A stretch of DNA of 64,000 bases from Nitrospirota bacterium (GCA_016194305.1 JACQBW010000037.1:1-64000); one strand, 5' to 3'. Numbered from the stretch's first letter, positions 1-8,249 are shown. Numbers and translations are program-made. The notes: generated by a model not told the origin, from the sequence alone.

Positions 1-101
1 CGGGAAAATATCGCTTTGGCTTCCGGATAGGTTTCCGCAATTTTCTTACCCATTCCGACATATTGGGAGCCTTGTCCAGGGAAGACATATGCGATCAACA
101 T
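1..101 (-). CDS. fabD: Malonyl-CoA:ACP transacylase, N-terminal part
   Basis: Only the first 33 codons lie in the window; the gene continues beyond base 1. The protein begins MLIAYVFPGQGSQYVGMG, and FPGQGSQ is the hallmark N-terminal motif of the FabD acyltransferase family. The enzyme loads malonyl groups onto acyl carrier protein for fatty-acid elongation in the cytoplasm. An AGGAG sequence sits 3 nt before the ATG at 101. It is the last visible gene of the minus-strand yceD-rpmF-plsX-fabH run, but a 244-nt gap separates it from fabH, which is long for this operon. The catalytic Ser/His lie outside the window. Confidence 0.9.
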   Translation of the reverse strand, partial: MLIAYVFPGQGSQYVGMGKKIAETYPEAKAIFS

Positions 102-345
102 GATCTCCTGAGACCGGCCGACTTAAATGACCCTCTGCCGTATACTGGATTCACGGGATCCACTGCGTCGTGGCACCCCATGCCCCGGTCGACTTGATTC
201 TGCGGTTTTGCGACCTTCTTCAGGTTTCTCCACTGCGGAAAACCCCAGGAGGCAGGGGGCACGATTTGACCGGATTCTCGTTTTAAATTTAATGAAATCG
301 AGTAGATATTGATCATTTTCATTTCCAAAGTCAAGCCTAATCCGG
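102..345. other. Intergenic gap between fabH and fabD
   Basis: This 244-nt stretch holds no credible gene. On the minus strand an 85-codon open frame crosses it but has no ribosome-binding site and no recognisable protein features. A weak CCCC/GGGG hairpin followed by TTTT lies near 230-250 on the minus strand. The middle part (about 130-285) is richer in G+C than its flanks and could be an inserted intergenic repeat, but no second copy was seen in this window. Confidence 0.35.
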
Positions 346-1332
346 CTACCATTTTATGACCGATGCACCCCAGGTCAATCCGGCTCCGAAAGCGATTAAT
401 AGCAGAAAATCCCCTTCTTGGATCCGATTGGACCGAACCGCTTCATCCAGGGCAATCGGTATCGATGCCGCCGAAGTATTGCCGATCCGGTCTATATTAA
501 CCACAACTCTTTCCTCCGGAAGTTTCAACCTGTCTGCAAGGGCTCTGATGATCCGGATATTGGCCTGATGAGGAATCATCAGGGCAATATTTTCAATTGA
601 GAGATGGAGATCGTTTAGCGCTTCCCAGGCGACCTCTTCAAGATTTCGCACAGCAATCTTAAACGTTTCACTCCCCTTCATTTTTAAAAAGTTTTGGCGC
701 TCTGCCAGAACTGTTTCGGTAAAAGGGAGTCTCGATCCTCCCCCTGGAACATAAAGAAGATCCCAATACTGACCGTCGGAATGAAGATGGGTGGAAAGGA
801 TTCCTCTCTTCGAATCTATTGCTTTCAGGACGACCGCCCCGGCTCCATCGCCAAAAATGATGCAGGTGCTCCTGTCTTTCCAGTCGAGCACTCTGGATAT
901 CACTTCCGACCCAATCACCAACGCATAACGATACCGACCTGACTTCAGGTATTGATCCGCAACGGAAAGGGCGTAAATGAAACCTGAACAGGCGGCCGAA
1001 AGATCAAAGGCAAACGCCTTGCGTGCGCCAATCACGGACTGTACCATACAGGCCGTGGAAGGAAAGGCCATGTCGGGCGACAAGGTCGCAACCAAAATCA
1101 GGTCAATCTCTTCGGGTCCAATGCCGGCCGCCTGCAATGCCTTCTTTGCCGCCTCCACCGCCAGATCAGAAGCGGCCTCTTTATCGTCCGCAATTCGTCT
1201 CTCTCTAATCCCGGTTCGTTCCCTAATCCACTCATCGGAAGTATCGATGATCCGTTCAAGATCAGCGTTCGTCATCACCTTTTGAGGAAGGTACGATCCC
1301 GTACCCACAATCTGGGAATATTTTTGATTCAT
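346..1332 (-). CDS. fabH: Beta-ketoacyl-ACP synthase III
   Basis: FabH condenses acetyl-CoA with malonyl-ACP to start type II fatty-acid synthesis. The 328-residue protein has the usual family length and the complete Cys-His-Asn triad: Cys115 in SAACSGF, His255 in PHQANIRI and Asn285 in GNTSAAS. The C-terminal GAGLTWGA motif is also present. The ATG overlaps the plsX stop as ATGA, so the two are translationally coupled. Its place after plsX and before fabD is the classic lipid-initiation operon order. Confidence 0.97.
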   Translation of the reverse strand: MNQKYSQIVGTGSYLPQKVMTNADLERIIDTSDEWIRERTGIRERRIADDKEAASDLAVEAAKKALQAAGIGPEEIDLILVATLSPDMAFPSTACMVQSVIGARKAFAFDLSAACSGFIYALSVADQYLKSGRYRYALVIGSEVISRVLDWKDRSTCIIFGDGAGAVVLKAIDSKRGILSTHLHSDGQYWDLLYVPGGGSRLPFTETVLAERQNFLKMKGSETFKIAVRNLEEVAWEALNDLHLSIENIALMIPHQANIRIIRALADRLKLPEERVVVNIDRIGNTSAASIPIALDEAVRSNRIQEGDFLLLIAFGAGLTWGASVIKW

Positions 1333-2354
1333 TTTGGTCCGGATTCAAGCGTTAGGGTAGATTCAATTTCCCGCTGGATATAGGCGTTGACCTCCTGTTT
1401 AACAAGATGGTAGGCACGGCCCAGGGCATTTTTAATCGCTTTGGGCGTTGACCGACCATGGCAAATCATACAGATCCCGTTGACCCCGAGCAGGGGTGCT
1501 CCTCCGTATTCGGAATAATCGACCCGTTTTTTAAATCGGGAAAAACTTGACTTCAACAGCGGATATCCGAGCTTTCCTAGTATAGAAGATCTGTTGATTT
1601 CTGCCCGGAGGAGTTTAAACATGGCTTCCGAAAGTCCTTCGCTGGTCTTCAGAACGACATTCCCCACAAAACCGTCACAAACCACGACGTCAGTGTCACC
1701 TTTAAAGATATCTTTTCCTTCAATATTTCCACGGAAATCGGAAAGATGGGTTTTTAAAAGTTTAAAAGTCTCCTTCGTCAAATCGTTTCCCTTGGTATCT
1801 TCCTCCCCATTGCTCAAGAGCCCGATCTTTGGTTTTTGAATAGCGAAGACCCGTTTTGAGTAAACATGTCCCATCACGGCAAACTGGAAAAGATGCTTCG
1901 GCTTACAATCCACATTGGCCCCGACATCGATAATGATCATGGGCTCTTTTAAGGTCGGAAAAATTGCCGCAATGGCGGGACGATCTATCCCTTTTAAAGG
2001 CTTGAGAATGAAAATCGCGGCAGCCATGGATGCACCGGTGTTTCCAGCGCTGACAACCGCGGATGCTTTTCCCTGTTCTACCAGTTCTGTCGCCTTCCAG
2101 ATGGAAGAGTTTCTTTTTTTTCGGATCACCATAGAAGGAGCGTCTTCCATGGTCACAATCTGCTCGGCATGAAGAATCGAAATGGGAAGATTTTCAACTG
2201 AATGCTTTTTTAATTCTGCCGAAATTCTCGTCTCGTCCCCTACCAGGACGAGTTCAATTCCCCATTCCCTGCATGCGGAAACTCCTCCTTCAATTTCGGC
2301 CGAGGGTGAAAAATCGCCACCCATCGCATCCAGCGCAATTTTTATCCCACCCAT
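1329..2354 (-). CDS. plsX: Phosphate acyltransferase PlsX
   Basis: PlsX makes acyl-phosphate from acyl-ACP, the donor for glycerol-3-phosphate acylation by PlsY. The protein shows the family start (IALDAMGGDFSP), the conserved SAGNTGA segment and the YGGAPLLGV motif near the C terminus. The frame is open upstream to 2381, but that would run into rpmF. The ATG at 2354 gives the family-typical MGGIKIALDAMGGD start, 7 nt after the rpmF stop, with GGAAG overlapping the end of rpmF as its ribosome-binding site. It overlaps fabH by 4 nt. Confidence 0.95.
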   Translation of the reverse strand: MGGIKIALDAMGGDFSPSAEIEGGVSACREWGIELVLVGDETRISAELKKHSVENLPISILHAEQIVTMEDAPSMVIRKKRNSSIWKATELVEQGKASAVVSAGNTGASMAAAIFILKPLKGIDRPAIAAIFPTLKEPMIIIDVGANVDCKPKHLFQFAVMGHVYSKRVFAIQKPKIGLLSNGEEDTKGNDLTKETFKLLKTHLSDFRGNIEGKDIFKGDTDVVVCDGFVGNVVLKTSEGLSEAMFKLLRAEINRSSILGKLGYPLLKSSFSRFKKRVDYSEYGGAPLLGVNGICMICHGRSTPKAIKNALGRAYHLVKQEVNAYIQREIESTLTLESGPK

Positions 2355-2361
2355 TGAATCT

Positions 2362-2544
2362 TTAGACTTCCTTGATGGCAATCATTTCCTTGCCCTTATA
2401 GGTGCCGCAATTAAGACAAATATTATGGGGAAGCTTGGGCTCAAGACATTGGGGGCAGACGCTCAAATTAGGCCGGCTTAGTTTCTTGTTTGCTCTCCGT
2501 TTATCTCTTCTCGCTTTAGATATCTTATGTTTTGGATTCGGCAT
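2362..2544 (-). CDS. rpmF: 50S ribosomal protein L32
   Basis: A 60-residue basic protein starting MPNPKHKISKARRDKRRANKK, the signature of L32, with a zinc ribbon made of CPQC and CLNC. This is therefore the cysteine-containing (zinc-binding) form of L32 in the large ribosomal subunit. It sits 1 nt downstream of the yceD-type gene and 7 nt upstream of plsX, the widespread yceD-rpmF-plsX linkage. Confidence 0.97.
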   Translation of the reverse strand: MPNPKHKISKARRDKRRANKKLSRPNLSVCPQCLEPKLPHNICLNCGTYKGKEMIAIKEV

Positions 2545-2545
2545 G

Positions 2546-3157
2546 TTATTCTCCTTTATCGCCTTTCATTTTCTGATTGAATAGATTTTTCATCATATTA
2601 AACTTTTCCTCAACCTCTTTGGGACAGTCGCAGATCGTCAGATTTAGATTTTTCTTGCACACCGGACAGAGTCCCTTGCACTCAGGCGTACAGAGAGGTC
2701 TCATGGGAAGCGCCAGAAGAACCTGTTCTCTGATCATTTCATCCAGAGAGAGAGAGGAACCCTCATACCAATTCTCATTAAAAGGGTCTATCCCTTCTTC
2801 GTCACCGCTTTCAGGTTCCGAAAGTTCAGATTTTCCCGTTTTGGGATGTCTGTTTCCTTTTTTCTCATCCCGGGTCTTATGAAAAACGGGTCGCTGGGGA
2901 GATTTCGGGACAAAAAGTTGATCAAATTCAAAGGAGAGGGGGAGAAAAAAAAAGCTTGAACATCGGCCGCACTCAAGATGCGGTTCCGCCTCAATGATTC
3001 CTTTTACGATGATCGTTTTCCCAGTCTTGTAGAGAAAACCCCGTATTCGAACCTCTCCTTTTAGTTCAAGCTCGGGAGAAAGTTGAAGCGCGAGAGGATC
3101 CTCCTGATAATCGATCTCCTTTCCTTCATCAGGTATTGATAAAACATCTATTTTCAT
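2546..3157 (-). CDS. yceD: DUF177 (YceD-like) protein
   Basis: This 203-residue protein belongs to the DUF177/YceD family that precedes rpmF in most bacteria and is linked to 23S rRNA or L32 metabolism; its exact role is not settled. Seen here are an early CGRC pair, an acidic/basic low-complexity insertion around residues 90-125, and a C-terminal cysteine cluster (CTPEC, CPVC, CDC) typical of the family. The insertion makes it longer than the usual 160-180 residues. It is the first gene of the operon behind the promoter at 3192-3221. Confidence 0.88.
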   Translation of the reverse strand: MKIDVLSIPDEGKEIDYQEDPLALQLSPELELKGEVRIRGFLYKTGKTIIVKGIIEAEPHLECGRCSSFFFLPLSFEFDQLFVPKSPQRPVFHKTRDEKKGNRHPKTGKSELSEPESGDEEGIDPFNENWYEGSSLSLDEMIREQVLLALPMRPLCTPECKGLCPVCKKNLNLTICDCPKEVEEKFNMMKNLFNQKMKGDKGE

Positions 3158-3191
3158 GAACTTATACCTGCTTCAGGAATACAAACGGTGG

Positions 3192-3221
3192 ATTATATCG
3201 ATCAGGAATGGAGAAAGTCAA
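3192..3221 (-). promoter_or_regulatory. Sigma-70 type promoter of the yceD-rpmF-plsX-fabH operon
   Basis: On the minus strand TTGACT (3221-3216) is followed after 18 nt by a perfect TATAAT (3197-3192). The predicted transcript starts near 3185, about 28 nt before the yceD ATG at 3157. Confidence 0.75.
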
Positions 3222-3246
3222 GCGATAAGTAGTGCAAGATTCAAGC

Positions 3247-3603
3247 CTAATGGTGATGCCCGTGACCCTGAGCGTGAGGAGCATGGTGACCGGCCGGTGC
3301 GACCAGGACAAAGAGTGTCAGAGGACCTGTTCCGTTATTTTTAACCCCGTGGTCCACGCCTCCTTCTGCCAGGATGACCATATCTTTTGACAATATCTTT
3401 TCTTCACTCCCGACTTTGAAAGTCCCTGTCCCTTCAATCACAAGATATATCTTGTCCTGATCGTCATGACTATGAACTTTCTGCTCCTGGCCCGGTTCAA
3501 AACAGTAAAGGTCGCAGTTCAGGCGGGAAGTTTCAAACACCTTGTTTTTTTTCATTTTTTCAGCTGAGAATGAGGCCGCTTCTTTGAGATTTTTAAATGG
3601 CAT
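3247..3603 (-). CDS. Small cupin protein with His-rich tail
   Basis: A 118-residue single-domain cupin. The metal-binding motif is visible as HSHDDQD followed by YLVIEGTGTFKVG, and the second cupin motif contains VDHGVKN. The last residues, GHHAPHAQGHGHHH, form a histidine-rich tail that could bind metal; this is inference. Small cupins of this kind have varied roles (metal or redox sensing, isomerases), so no substrate is proposed. AGGATG lies upstream of the ATG. The thiamine-binding-protein gene is 35 nt upstream in the same direction, probably co-transcribed. Confidence 0.8.
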   Translation of the reverse strand: MPFKNLKEAASFSAEKMKKNKVFETSRLNCDLYCFEPGQEQKVHSHDDQDKIYLVIEGTGTFKVGSEEKILSKDMVILAEGGVDHGVKNNGTGPLTLFVLVAPAGHHAPHAQGHGHHH

Positions 3604-3638
3604 TTTGGGTCATCCTGTTCAACAAGAGGGTGGTTCCG

Positions 3639-3947
3639 TTAAGTTTTTAATTTTTTATTTAACCGCTGCTCGACACTCTTTATTTTTCCTTCGAGCCTCC
3701 CTGTTTTTCCCTTTCGGAAGTCGACTTTAATGATTGTTGAAATCCGGTTACATTCCTTGGACATCTCCTGATAACACTTTTTAACTACGCCAAATACTTC
3801 ATCCCATTCTCCTTCGAGCACCGTTCCCATCGGATTTAAGCGGTAATCCACGCCACTCTCATCGATTATTTTAAGTGAACGAGAAACATATTCTCCAACG
3901 CTTTCCCCTTTATCAAGTGGAGACATACTAAACTCCAAAAGAACCAT
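3639..3947 (-). CDS. MTH1187/UPF0045 family thiamine-binding protein
   Basis: A 102-residue protein matching the MTH1187 (UPF0045, YqgV-like) family: the start MVLLEFSMSPLDKGESVGEYV, the YRLNPMGT motif and the GEWDEVF motif. Family members form ferredoxin-like tetramers and some bind thiamine-like ligands; the cellular role is open. Start ATG at 3947 has AAAGGAAA directly before it. It shares a minus-strand unit with the cupin gene downstream. Confidence 0.85.
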   Translation of the reverse strand: MVLLEFSMSPLDKGESVGEYVSRSLKIIDESGVDYRLNPMGTVLEGEWDEVFGVVKKCYQEMSKECNRISTIIKVDFRKGKTGRLEGKIKSVEQRLNKKLKT

Positions 3948-3987
3948 TTTCCTTTGCCCCGTATGAAATCAGTTAAAATCCCCCGGT

Positions 3988-4016
3988 ATCATACCACTAA
4001 AAAAAAGGGGGTGCAA
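3988..4016 (-). promoter_or_regulatory. Candidate promoter of the MTH1187-cupin unit
   Basis: On the minus strand TTGCAC (4016-4011), a 17-nt spacer and TATGAT (3993-3988). The -10 box lies inside the palindrome GGTATGATACC. The start point would be about 35 nt before the ATG at 3947. Confidence 0.5.
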
Positions 4017-4040
4017 TTGGTAATAAGAAAGGTTTTTAGA

Positions 4041-4069
4041 TTGACATGGGATCTCTTTTTGATAATAAT
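4041..4069 (+). promoter_or_regulatory. Candidate promoter of the CcmI-like lipoprotein gene
   Basis: TTGACA (4041-4046), a 17-nt spacer and AATAAT (4064-4069), with the ATG at 4117 and AGGGAG at 4105-4110 downstream. Confidence 0.6.
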
Positions 4070-4116
4070 AAAAACGTATTTTTCGGAAAATCATCTTATT
4101 TTACAGGGAGATTTGA

Positions 4117-4671
4117 ATGGAATTGAAAACAAGACGAAGCGGATACCTTATGATTTTATTGTTCACAGGGATCTTGTCGGTGCTGTCGGCCTGCAATAAA
4201 AATGATACGCCGGTCGGTTCTACTCCGCCTCCGGCAAGCCCAGCGGCGCAAAACAGTTACGGACAGTCTCCTGCGGCGGCAGTGGCCGAAACACCCTCCG
4301 GCCAGAATGCCACGACTGGAGGTACCTTTTCAGGGACGATTGCACTCGACTCGAAATTATCAGGAAAAGTGGATCCGAATGCCGTGCTTTTCATCAGCGC
4401 AAAGCCGTCTGAAGGCCCTCAGGTCGGGGTCCCTCCCGTCGCCTCCCAGAGAATCGCAAGCCCGAAATTTCCGTTAGAATATACCCTTTCTCAGGCCGAT
4501 GTGATTATGCCGGGAGCCACTTTATCGGGACAATTCAATATTGTCGCAAAATTAATGAAAAATGGGGCCGCAGGTCCCATGGGCCCAGGAGATATTGAAG
4601 GGAAATACTCCAAGAATCCTGTCGCTTCAGGTGGAAAGGGTATCAATATCACGCTCGACACCCTCCACTAA
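4117..4671 (+). CDS. Lipoprotein with CcmI/CycH C-terminal-like domain
   Basis: A 184-residue exported lipoprotein: a signal peptide ends in the lipobox LSAC with Cys26 as lipidation site, followed by a Pro/Ala/Ser-rich linker (about 30-65). Residues 68-184 resemble the C-terminal domain of cytochrome c maturation protein CcmI/CycH: FSGTIALDSKLSGKV, LFISAKPSEGPQVGVPPVA, the LSQADVIMPGATLSG segment and a GDIEGKY turn. In CcmI this domain binds apocytochrome c. Here it stands alone on a lipid anchor with no TPR part and no other ccm gene nearby. A chaperone-like role for periplasmic cytochromes is inference. The gene looks monocistronic. Confidence 0.75.
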   Translation: MELKTRRSGYLMILLFTGILSVLSACNKNDTPVGSTPPPASPAAQNSYGQSPAAAVAETPSGQNATTGGTFSGTIALDSKLSGKVDPNAVLFISAKPSEGPQVGVPPVASQRIASPKFPLEYTLSQADVIMPGATLSGQFNIVAKLMKNGAAGPMGPGDIEGKYSKNPVASGGKGINITLDTLH

Positions 4672-4686
4672 ACCTGGCCTGTCGAT

Positions 4687-4787
4687 AAGGGGTCATTTGC
4701 GGCGTTCTCGTCACTCATTCTTCTTCAACGTATTGACCTAATACGCCACAGTCGCCTTTGTGACAGTGGCGTGGCAACTTACCCCTT
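4687..4787. repeat. Structured intergenic element with nested inverted repeats
   Basis: Three inverted repeats share this non-coding stretch: an outer AAGGGGT (4687-4693) with ACCCCTT (4781-4787), a small hairpin CGTATT-GACCT-AATACG (4729-4745), and ACGCCAC (4743-4749) with GTGGCGT (4766-4772). There is no T-tract, so an intrinsic terminator is unlikely. It may be a dispersed intergenic repeat or a structured leader of der. No second copy was seen in the window. Confidence 0.45.
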
Positions 4788-4849
4788 CTCTTCTGTCAAA
4801 TTAGCGGCAATTTAAAACCCCTCAATCTCAAGTTGAATCATTCTCTTTT

Positions 4850-6184
4850 ATGAAAAAGATTGCTATTATCGGGCGGCCGAACGTCGGCAAATCGACTCTT
4901 TTTAATCGATTGGTCGGACGAAGAAGCGCTGTGGTCGAAAACCAGCCCGGCGTAACCCGGGACCGTCTCTATGGCGCATTCACCCATGACAACAAATCCT
5001 ATACTCTGATTGATACCGGCGGACTCTATGCCGATCCCTCTCTCCCTTTAACGGAAGATACCAAGGACCAGACTTTAAAAGCCGTTAAAGAGACTGATCT
5101 GGTCTTCTTTCTCATGGACGGCCGGACCGGGCCGCTCCCTCATGACCGGGAAATTCTAAACCTCATACGACCCTTTCAGAAACCCACTCTCTACGTGGTG
5201 AACAAGATAGAAGGGATTGCACTTCTCCAGAGCTTTTATGAATTCTATCAGATAGGCGTCAAAGAGATCTTCCCCATCTCTGCGGAAGCGGGTACCGGCA
5301 TTGATGATTTAATGGTAGCGGTTGAAAAGCTTTTTCCGGAAGAATCCGTCTCGGAGTCCTTGCCAGAAATCGACCTATTTGCGAAAGTCGCTGTGGTCGG
5401 CCGGCCCAACGTGGGAAAGTCGACGTTCATCAATTTTTTGCTTGGCGAAAATCGATTGATTACCAGTGCGACTCCAGGCACCACTCGGGATGCCATCGAT
5501 ACGCTGGTCCGAGTGAAGGAACGGAACTACCTCTTTATTGATACTGCAGGAATCCGAAGAAGAGGCAAGATCGAAAAAGGGGTTGAAAGAGCGAGTGTCA
5601 TCCGGTCGGACGAGTCGATTCATAAATCGGATATCGTGTTTATTTTAATCGACGGCGGGGAAGGAATAACCGACCAGGATATTAAATTGGTCGGGAGGGT
5701 CATTGAAGAAGGGAAAGGTTTCGCAATCATTGTCAATAAATGGGATCTGAAAAAGGAGATCGTCAAAGCACGGGAAAAGTTTGAAAAAGATCTGGTCAAT
5801 TATTTTTCCTTTATCAAAGAGTTCCCCTTCCTCTTTCTTTCTGCCAAGGATGGATTCGATCCAGAGAAAATTTACAAAACCATTAATGAAATAATGGCAT
5901 CCTACGAGAAACGAATTTCCACTTCCGAAATCAATCAGTTTCTGGAGAAAATTCTGGCAAAATTTCCTCCTCCGCTCTATCGCAAAAAACCGGTTAAAAT
6001 TAATTATGCCACCCAGGGAGGAACCAAACCGCCCACTTTTATTTTTTTTACCAATTTTAAGGATGGTGTAACAAGGAGTTATCAGAAATTTCTTGAAAAT
6101 TCCCTTCGTGAAAGTTTCGGATTCAAGGGAACCCCGGTCAGACTTTTGATTAAACAGAAAAAAAATATCTATAAAAAAGATTAA
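4850..6184 (+). CDS. der: GTPase Der (ribosome assembly)
   Basis: Der (EngA) is the tandem-GTPase assembly factor of the 50S subunit. The 444-residue protein has two G domains, each with a GRPNVGKS P-loop (residues 8-15 and 184-191), DTGG and DTAG G3 motifs, NKIE and NKWD G4 motifs, and a C-terminal KH-like domain including PVKINYATQ. Length is normal. No clear ribosome-binding site precedes the ATG, but the N terminus MKKIAIIGRPNVGKS fixes the start. The stop codon overlaps that of the convergent kinase gene. Confidence 0.97.
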   Translation: MKKIAIIGRPNVGKSTLFNRLVGRRSAVVENQPGVTRDRLYGAFTHDNKSYTLIDTGGLYADPSLPLTEDTKDQTLKAVKETDLVFFLMDGRTGPLPHDREILNLIRPFQKPTLYVVNKIEGIALLQSFYEFYQIGVKEIFPISAEAGTGIDDLMVAVEKLFPEESVSESLPEIDLFAKVAVVGRPNVGKSTFINFLLGENRLITSATPGTTRDAIDTLVRVKERNYLFIDTAGIRRRGKIEKGVERASVIRSDESIHKSDIVFILIDGGEGITDQDIKLVGRVIEEGKGFAIIVNKWDLKKEIVKAREKFEKDLVNYFSFIKEFPFLFLSAKDGFDPEKIYKTINEIMASYEKRISTSEINQFLEKILAKFPPPLYRKKPVKINYATQGGTKPPTFIFFTNFKDGVTRSYQKFLENSLRESFGFKGTPVRLLIKQKKNIYKKD

Positions 6185-7464
6185 TTCCTGGATTGCCTCC
6201 CTTTTCGCCTTTCGTAAATCAAGGGATTGGAAGGAAGATCGACCGAAAATAGGGTCCCCACATTCGGAGTGCTTTTCACATCTACTTCACCGCGATGGTC
6301 CTGAACAATCTGGTGGACGATTGCCAATCCTAGTCCTGTCCCTTCCCTCTCCTTGCTCTCATGTTTGGTTGTAAAAAAAGGATCAAAGATGTTTTCCAGA
6401 TTTTCAGGCGGAATGCCTATTCCGTTATCTTCCACGATGATCCGGATCCAGTAAGTCTCCTTTCGATTAAATTGACTCGTCTTCACTTTGATGATTCCGT
6501 TTGATGGAGGGAGCGCATCCAATGCATTGATGAAAAGATTCAAAAGCACCTGCTTGATCTGCTGACGGTCGATCACTATTCGCGGGAGATCTTTCTGATA
6601 CTCGGTTAAAAACCGGCCTCCCCGTTTATTGGCCTCCACGATCATAAAAGGGAGGGTCGTCTGAATCACTTCATTGAGGTCTTCTTCCGTAAAGATCGGT
6701 TCCATGTACCGGCTATAATCCAGCACTTCCCGAATGATCCGTTCAATTCGTCCGATATCCTCGCGGGCGACCTTTGAAAAGCTGTTAAAAAAATCGGCGT
6801 CTTCCCGTCTTTCGCCCGCAAGTTCTACAAACGTCTTGATCGAGGTCAGAGGATTGCGGATTTCGTGTGCCATTCCTCCCGCAATCGTCTCCAGAGATTT
6901 GAGTCGGTCTGTCCGGCGGACCAGGACTTTTGACTTCTTTAACGCCTGGGCCATTCGGTTGCTTTCAATGGTAATAGCCGCCTGTTCTCCTATCAGGAGG
7001 AGAAACTGTTCAACTTCCGGTTTAAGCCCGGTCCATTCGGAATTCATGCCTAAAAAGACGAATCCTGTCAGCTTTCCCCGGGTCAATAATGGGAGACCTG
7101 CGTCGAGTCTTTTTTCTCTCAACAAAGTCACCCACTCCTGATCTGACTTTCTCTTGTTTGAAGAAAATTGAAGAATCTTTCCTCCCCGAAACGCCTCCGG
7201 GATCTTGAATTGGAGCGGTTTATCGATATTTTTAAAGTCAGCCTCGGCAAGAGAATCGCCGAGTTGAAAATCAAACCGTTCTTTTTCTTCGTTCAGAAAA
7301 AAAAAGGCCACCTTTTGATATGAGATGAAGCGGGAGAAAATCTTGAGAAGACTTTCCGCAATTTGACGGTCTGTAAGTTCGGGTGTAAGGGTGCGGGCAA
7401 TATCGACAAAGAGTTGACTGACACCAAGCGGATCAGGAAGCATAATCGTATCTATTCTCACCAT
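6181..7464 (-). CDS. Soluble GAF-type sensor histidine kinase
   Basis: A 427-residue cytoplasmic kinase without membrane segments. The N-terminal ~175 residues look like a GAF sensor domain ([16 protein letters not shown], then [16 protein letters not shown]). The HisKA domain carries the phospho-acceptor His200 in [13 protein letters not shown], and the HATPase domain has [12 protein letters not shown] (N box), EDNGIGIP (G1) and GTGLGLAIV (G2). This NtrB-like build suggests an internal signal. No response regulator gene adjoins it, so the partner is unknown. The gene stands alone and is convergent with der. Confidence 0.9.
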   Translation of the reverse strand: MVRIDTIMLPDPLGVSQLFVDIARTLTPELTDRQIAESLLKIFSRFISYQKVAFFFLNEEKERFDFQLGDSLAEADFKNIDKPLQFKIPEAFRGGKILQFSSNKRKSDQEWVTLLREKRLDAGLPLLTRGKLTGFVFLGMNSEWTGLKPEVEQFLLLIGEQAAITIESNRMAQALKKSKVLVRRTDRLKSLETIAGGMAHEIRNPLTSIKTFVELAGERREDADFFNSFSKVAREDIGRIERIIREVLDYSRYMEPIFTEEDLNEVIQTTLPFMIVEANKRGGRFLTEYQKDLPRIVIDRQQIKQVLLNLFINALDALPPSNGIIKVKTSQFNRKETYWIRIIVEDNGIGIPPENLENIFDPFFTTKHESKEREGTGLGLAIVHQIVQDHRGEVDVKSTPNVGTLFSVDLPSNPLIYERRKGRQSRN

Positions 7465-7518
7465 GCTTCAACATTCTATAGAAAGGGTGTTTAAAAATCA
7501 AATGACGGAATTTTCGTC

Positions 7519-7548
7519 TTGACAATCCGTTCACAGCAAGGCTATTTT
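7519..7548 (+). promoter_or_regulatory. Candidate promoter of the VapBC-like pair
   Basis: TTGACA (7519-7524), an 18-nt spacer and TATTTT (7543-7548). The antitoxin ATG at 7579 has GTGAGG upstream. Confidence 0.5.
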
Positions 7549-7578
7549 ACAACAAAGTAAATTGACTTGTGAGGCACC

Positions 7579-7809
7579 ATGAGAGAAGGTTCGAAAAAAA
7601 TCACCAAGCAGGAATATGGCTTTAGTTCCAAAGATGTCATTTTAAAACGTCTTGCAAAATCAACCTCTGAGGCTCAGGCATTGGGCATGAAACCGCTTTT
7701 GAGAAAACTCGGTTTTTCAGATCTTCCACTGGAAGAGATTCAGGATCGATTGTCCAAATCAAGACGCGCGTTTTCCCAGGAGGTTTTGATCGACAGGGAG
7801 CAAATTTAA
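7579..7809 (+). CDS. Putative antitoxin partner of the PIN toxin
   Basis: A 76-residue charged, probably helical protein that I do not recognise by sequence. Its C-terminal part (EIQDRLSKSRRAFSQEVL) resembles the amphipathic toxin-binding tails of small antitoxins. The case for an antitoxin rests on position: it immediately precedes a PIN-domain gene, with the stop and the next start overlapping as TAATG, and has its own promoter and ribosome-binding site. No DNA-binding fold is obvious. Confidence 0.6.
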   Translation: MREGSKKITKQEYGFSSKDVILKRLAKSTSEAQALGMKPLLRKLGFSDLPLEEIQDRLSKSRRAFSQEVLIDREQI

Positions 7810-8249
7810 TGGCCTATTTCTATTTTGACACGACTGCAGTTGCTAAACGATATTGTCTGGAGTTGGGAACACATCGAATCAATGAAATTTTACAGGAGAA
7901 ACGGAACCAGGTCATCCTGGCCGAATGCACCATGACAGAACTCTTCTCCACCCTGAATAAAAAAGTCCGAAAGAACGATCTGACCCGCGATGACTATTAT
8001 ACGGTCGTCTATAAATTTGAGTCCGAAATCGAGCAGGGCTTTTTCAAAATTATCAATATATCGCCCCTGGTAATTAGAAACAGTAAAATCCTGCTCCTGC
8101 AGCACCCTTACCTTCGTTTTTCGACTGCTCTTCAGATCTCCTACGCCATAGAAGTTTTTGCCTTGAAACCTACGATCGTTTCGTCTGACCTCCATTTACT
8201 GGAAACCTGCAAATTGACCGGTTTCAAGATTTTGAATCCGGAAAAATAA
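7809..8249 (+). CDS. PIN-domain (VapC-like) toxin, possibly degenerate
   Basis: A 146-residue PIN-domain protein, VapC-type in order and length: YFDTTAVAKRY (first acidic residue Asp7), the helix AECTMTELFSTL (second acidic residue Glu), and the C-terminal SSDLHLLETCKLTGFKILNP (fourth Asp). VapC toxins are Mg-dependent RNases controlled by their antitoxin. In the third motif, where relatives have DALHLA, this protein reads TALQIS, so one catalytic acidic residue is replaced. It may have lost RNase activity or belong to a divergent subgroup. It is coupled to the upstream gene by a 1-nt overlap. Confidence 0.8.
   Translation: MAYFYFDTTAVAKRYCLELGTHRINEILQEKRNQVILAECTMTELFSTLNKKVRKNDLTRDDYYTVVYKFESEIEQGFFKIINISPLVIRNSKILLLQHPYLRFSTALQISYAIEVFALKPTIVSSDLHLLETCKLTGFKILNPEK

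Noticed and set aside
95-352. 85-codon minus-strand frame across the fabH-fabD gap
   Set aside because: No ribosome-binding site, no recognisable protein features, and it overlaps the starts and ends of both real genes.
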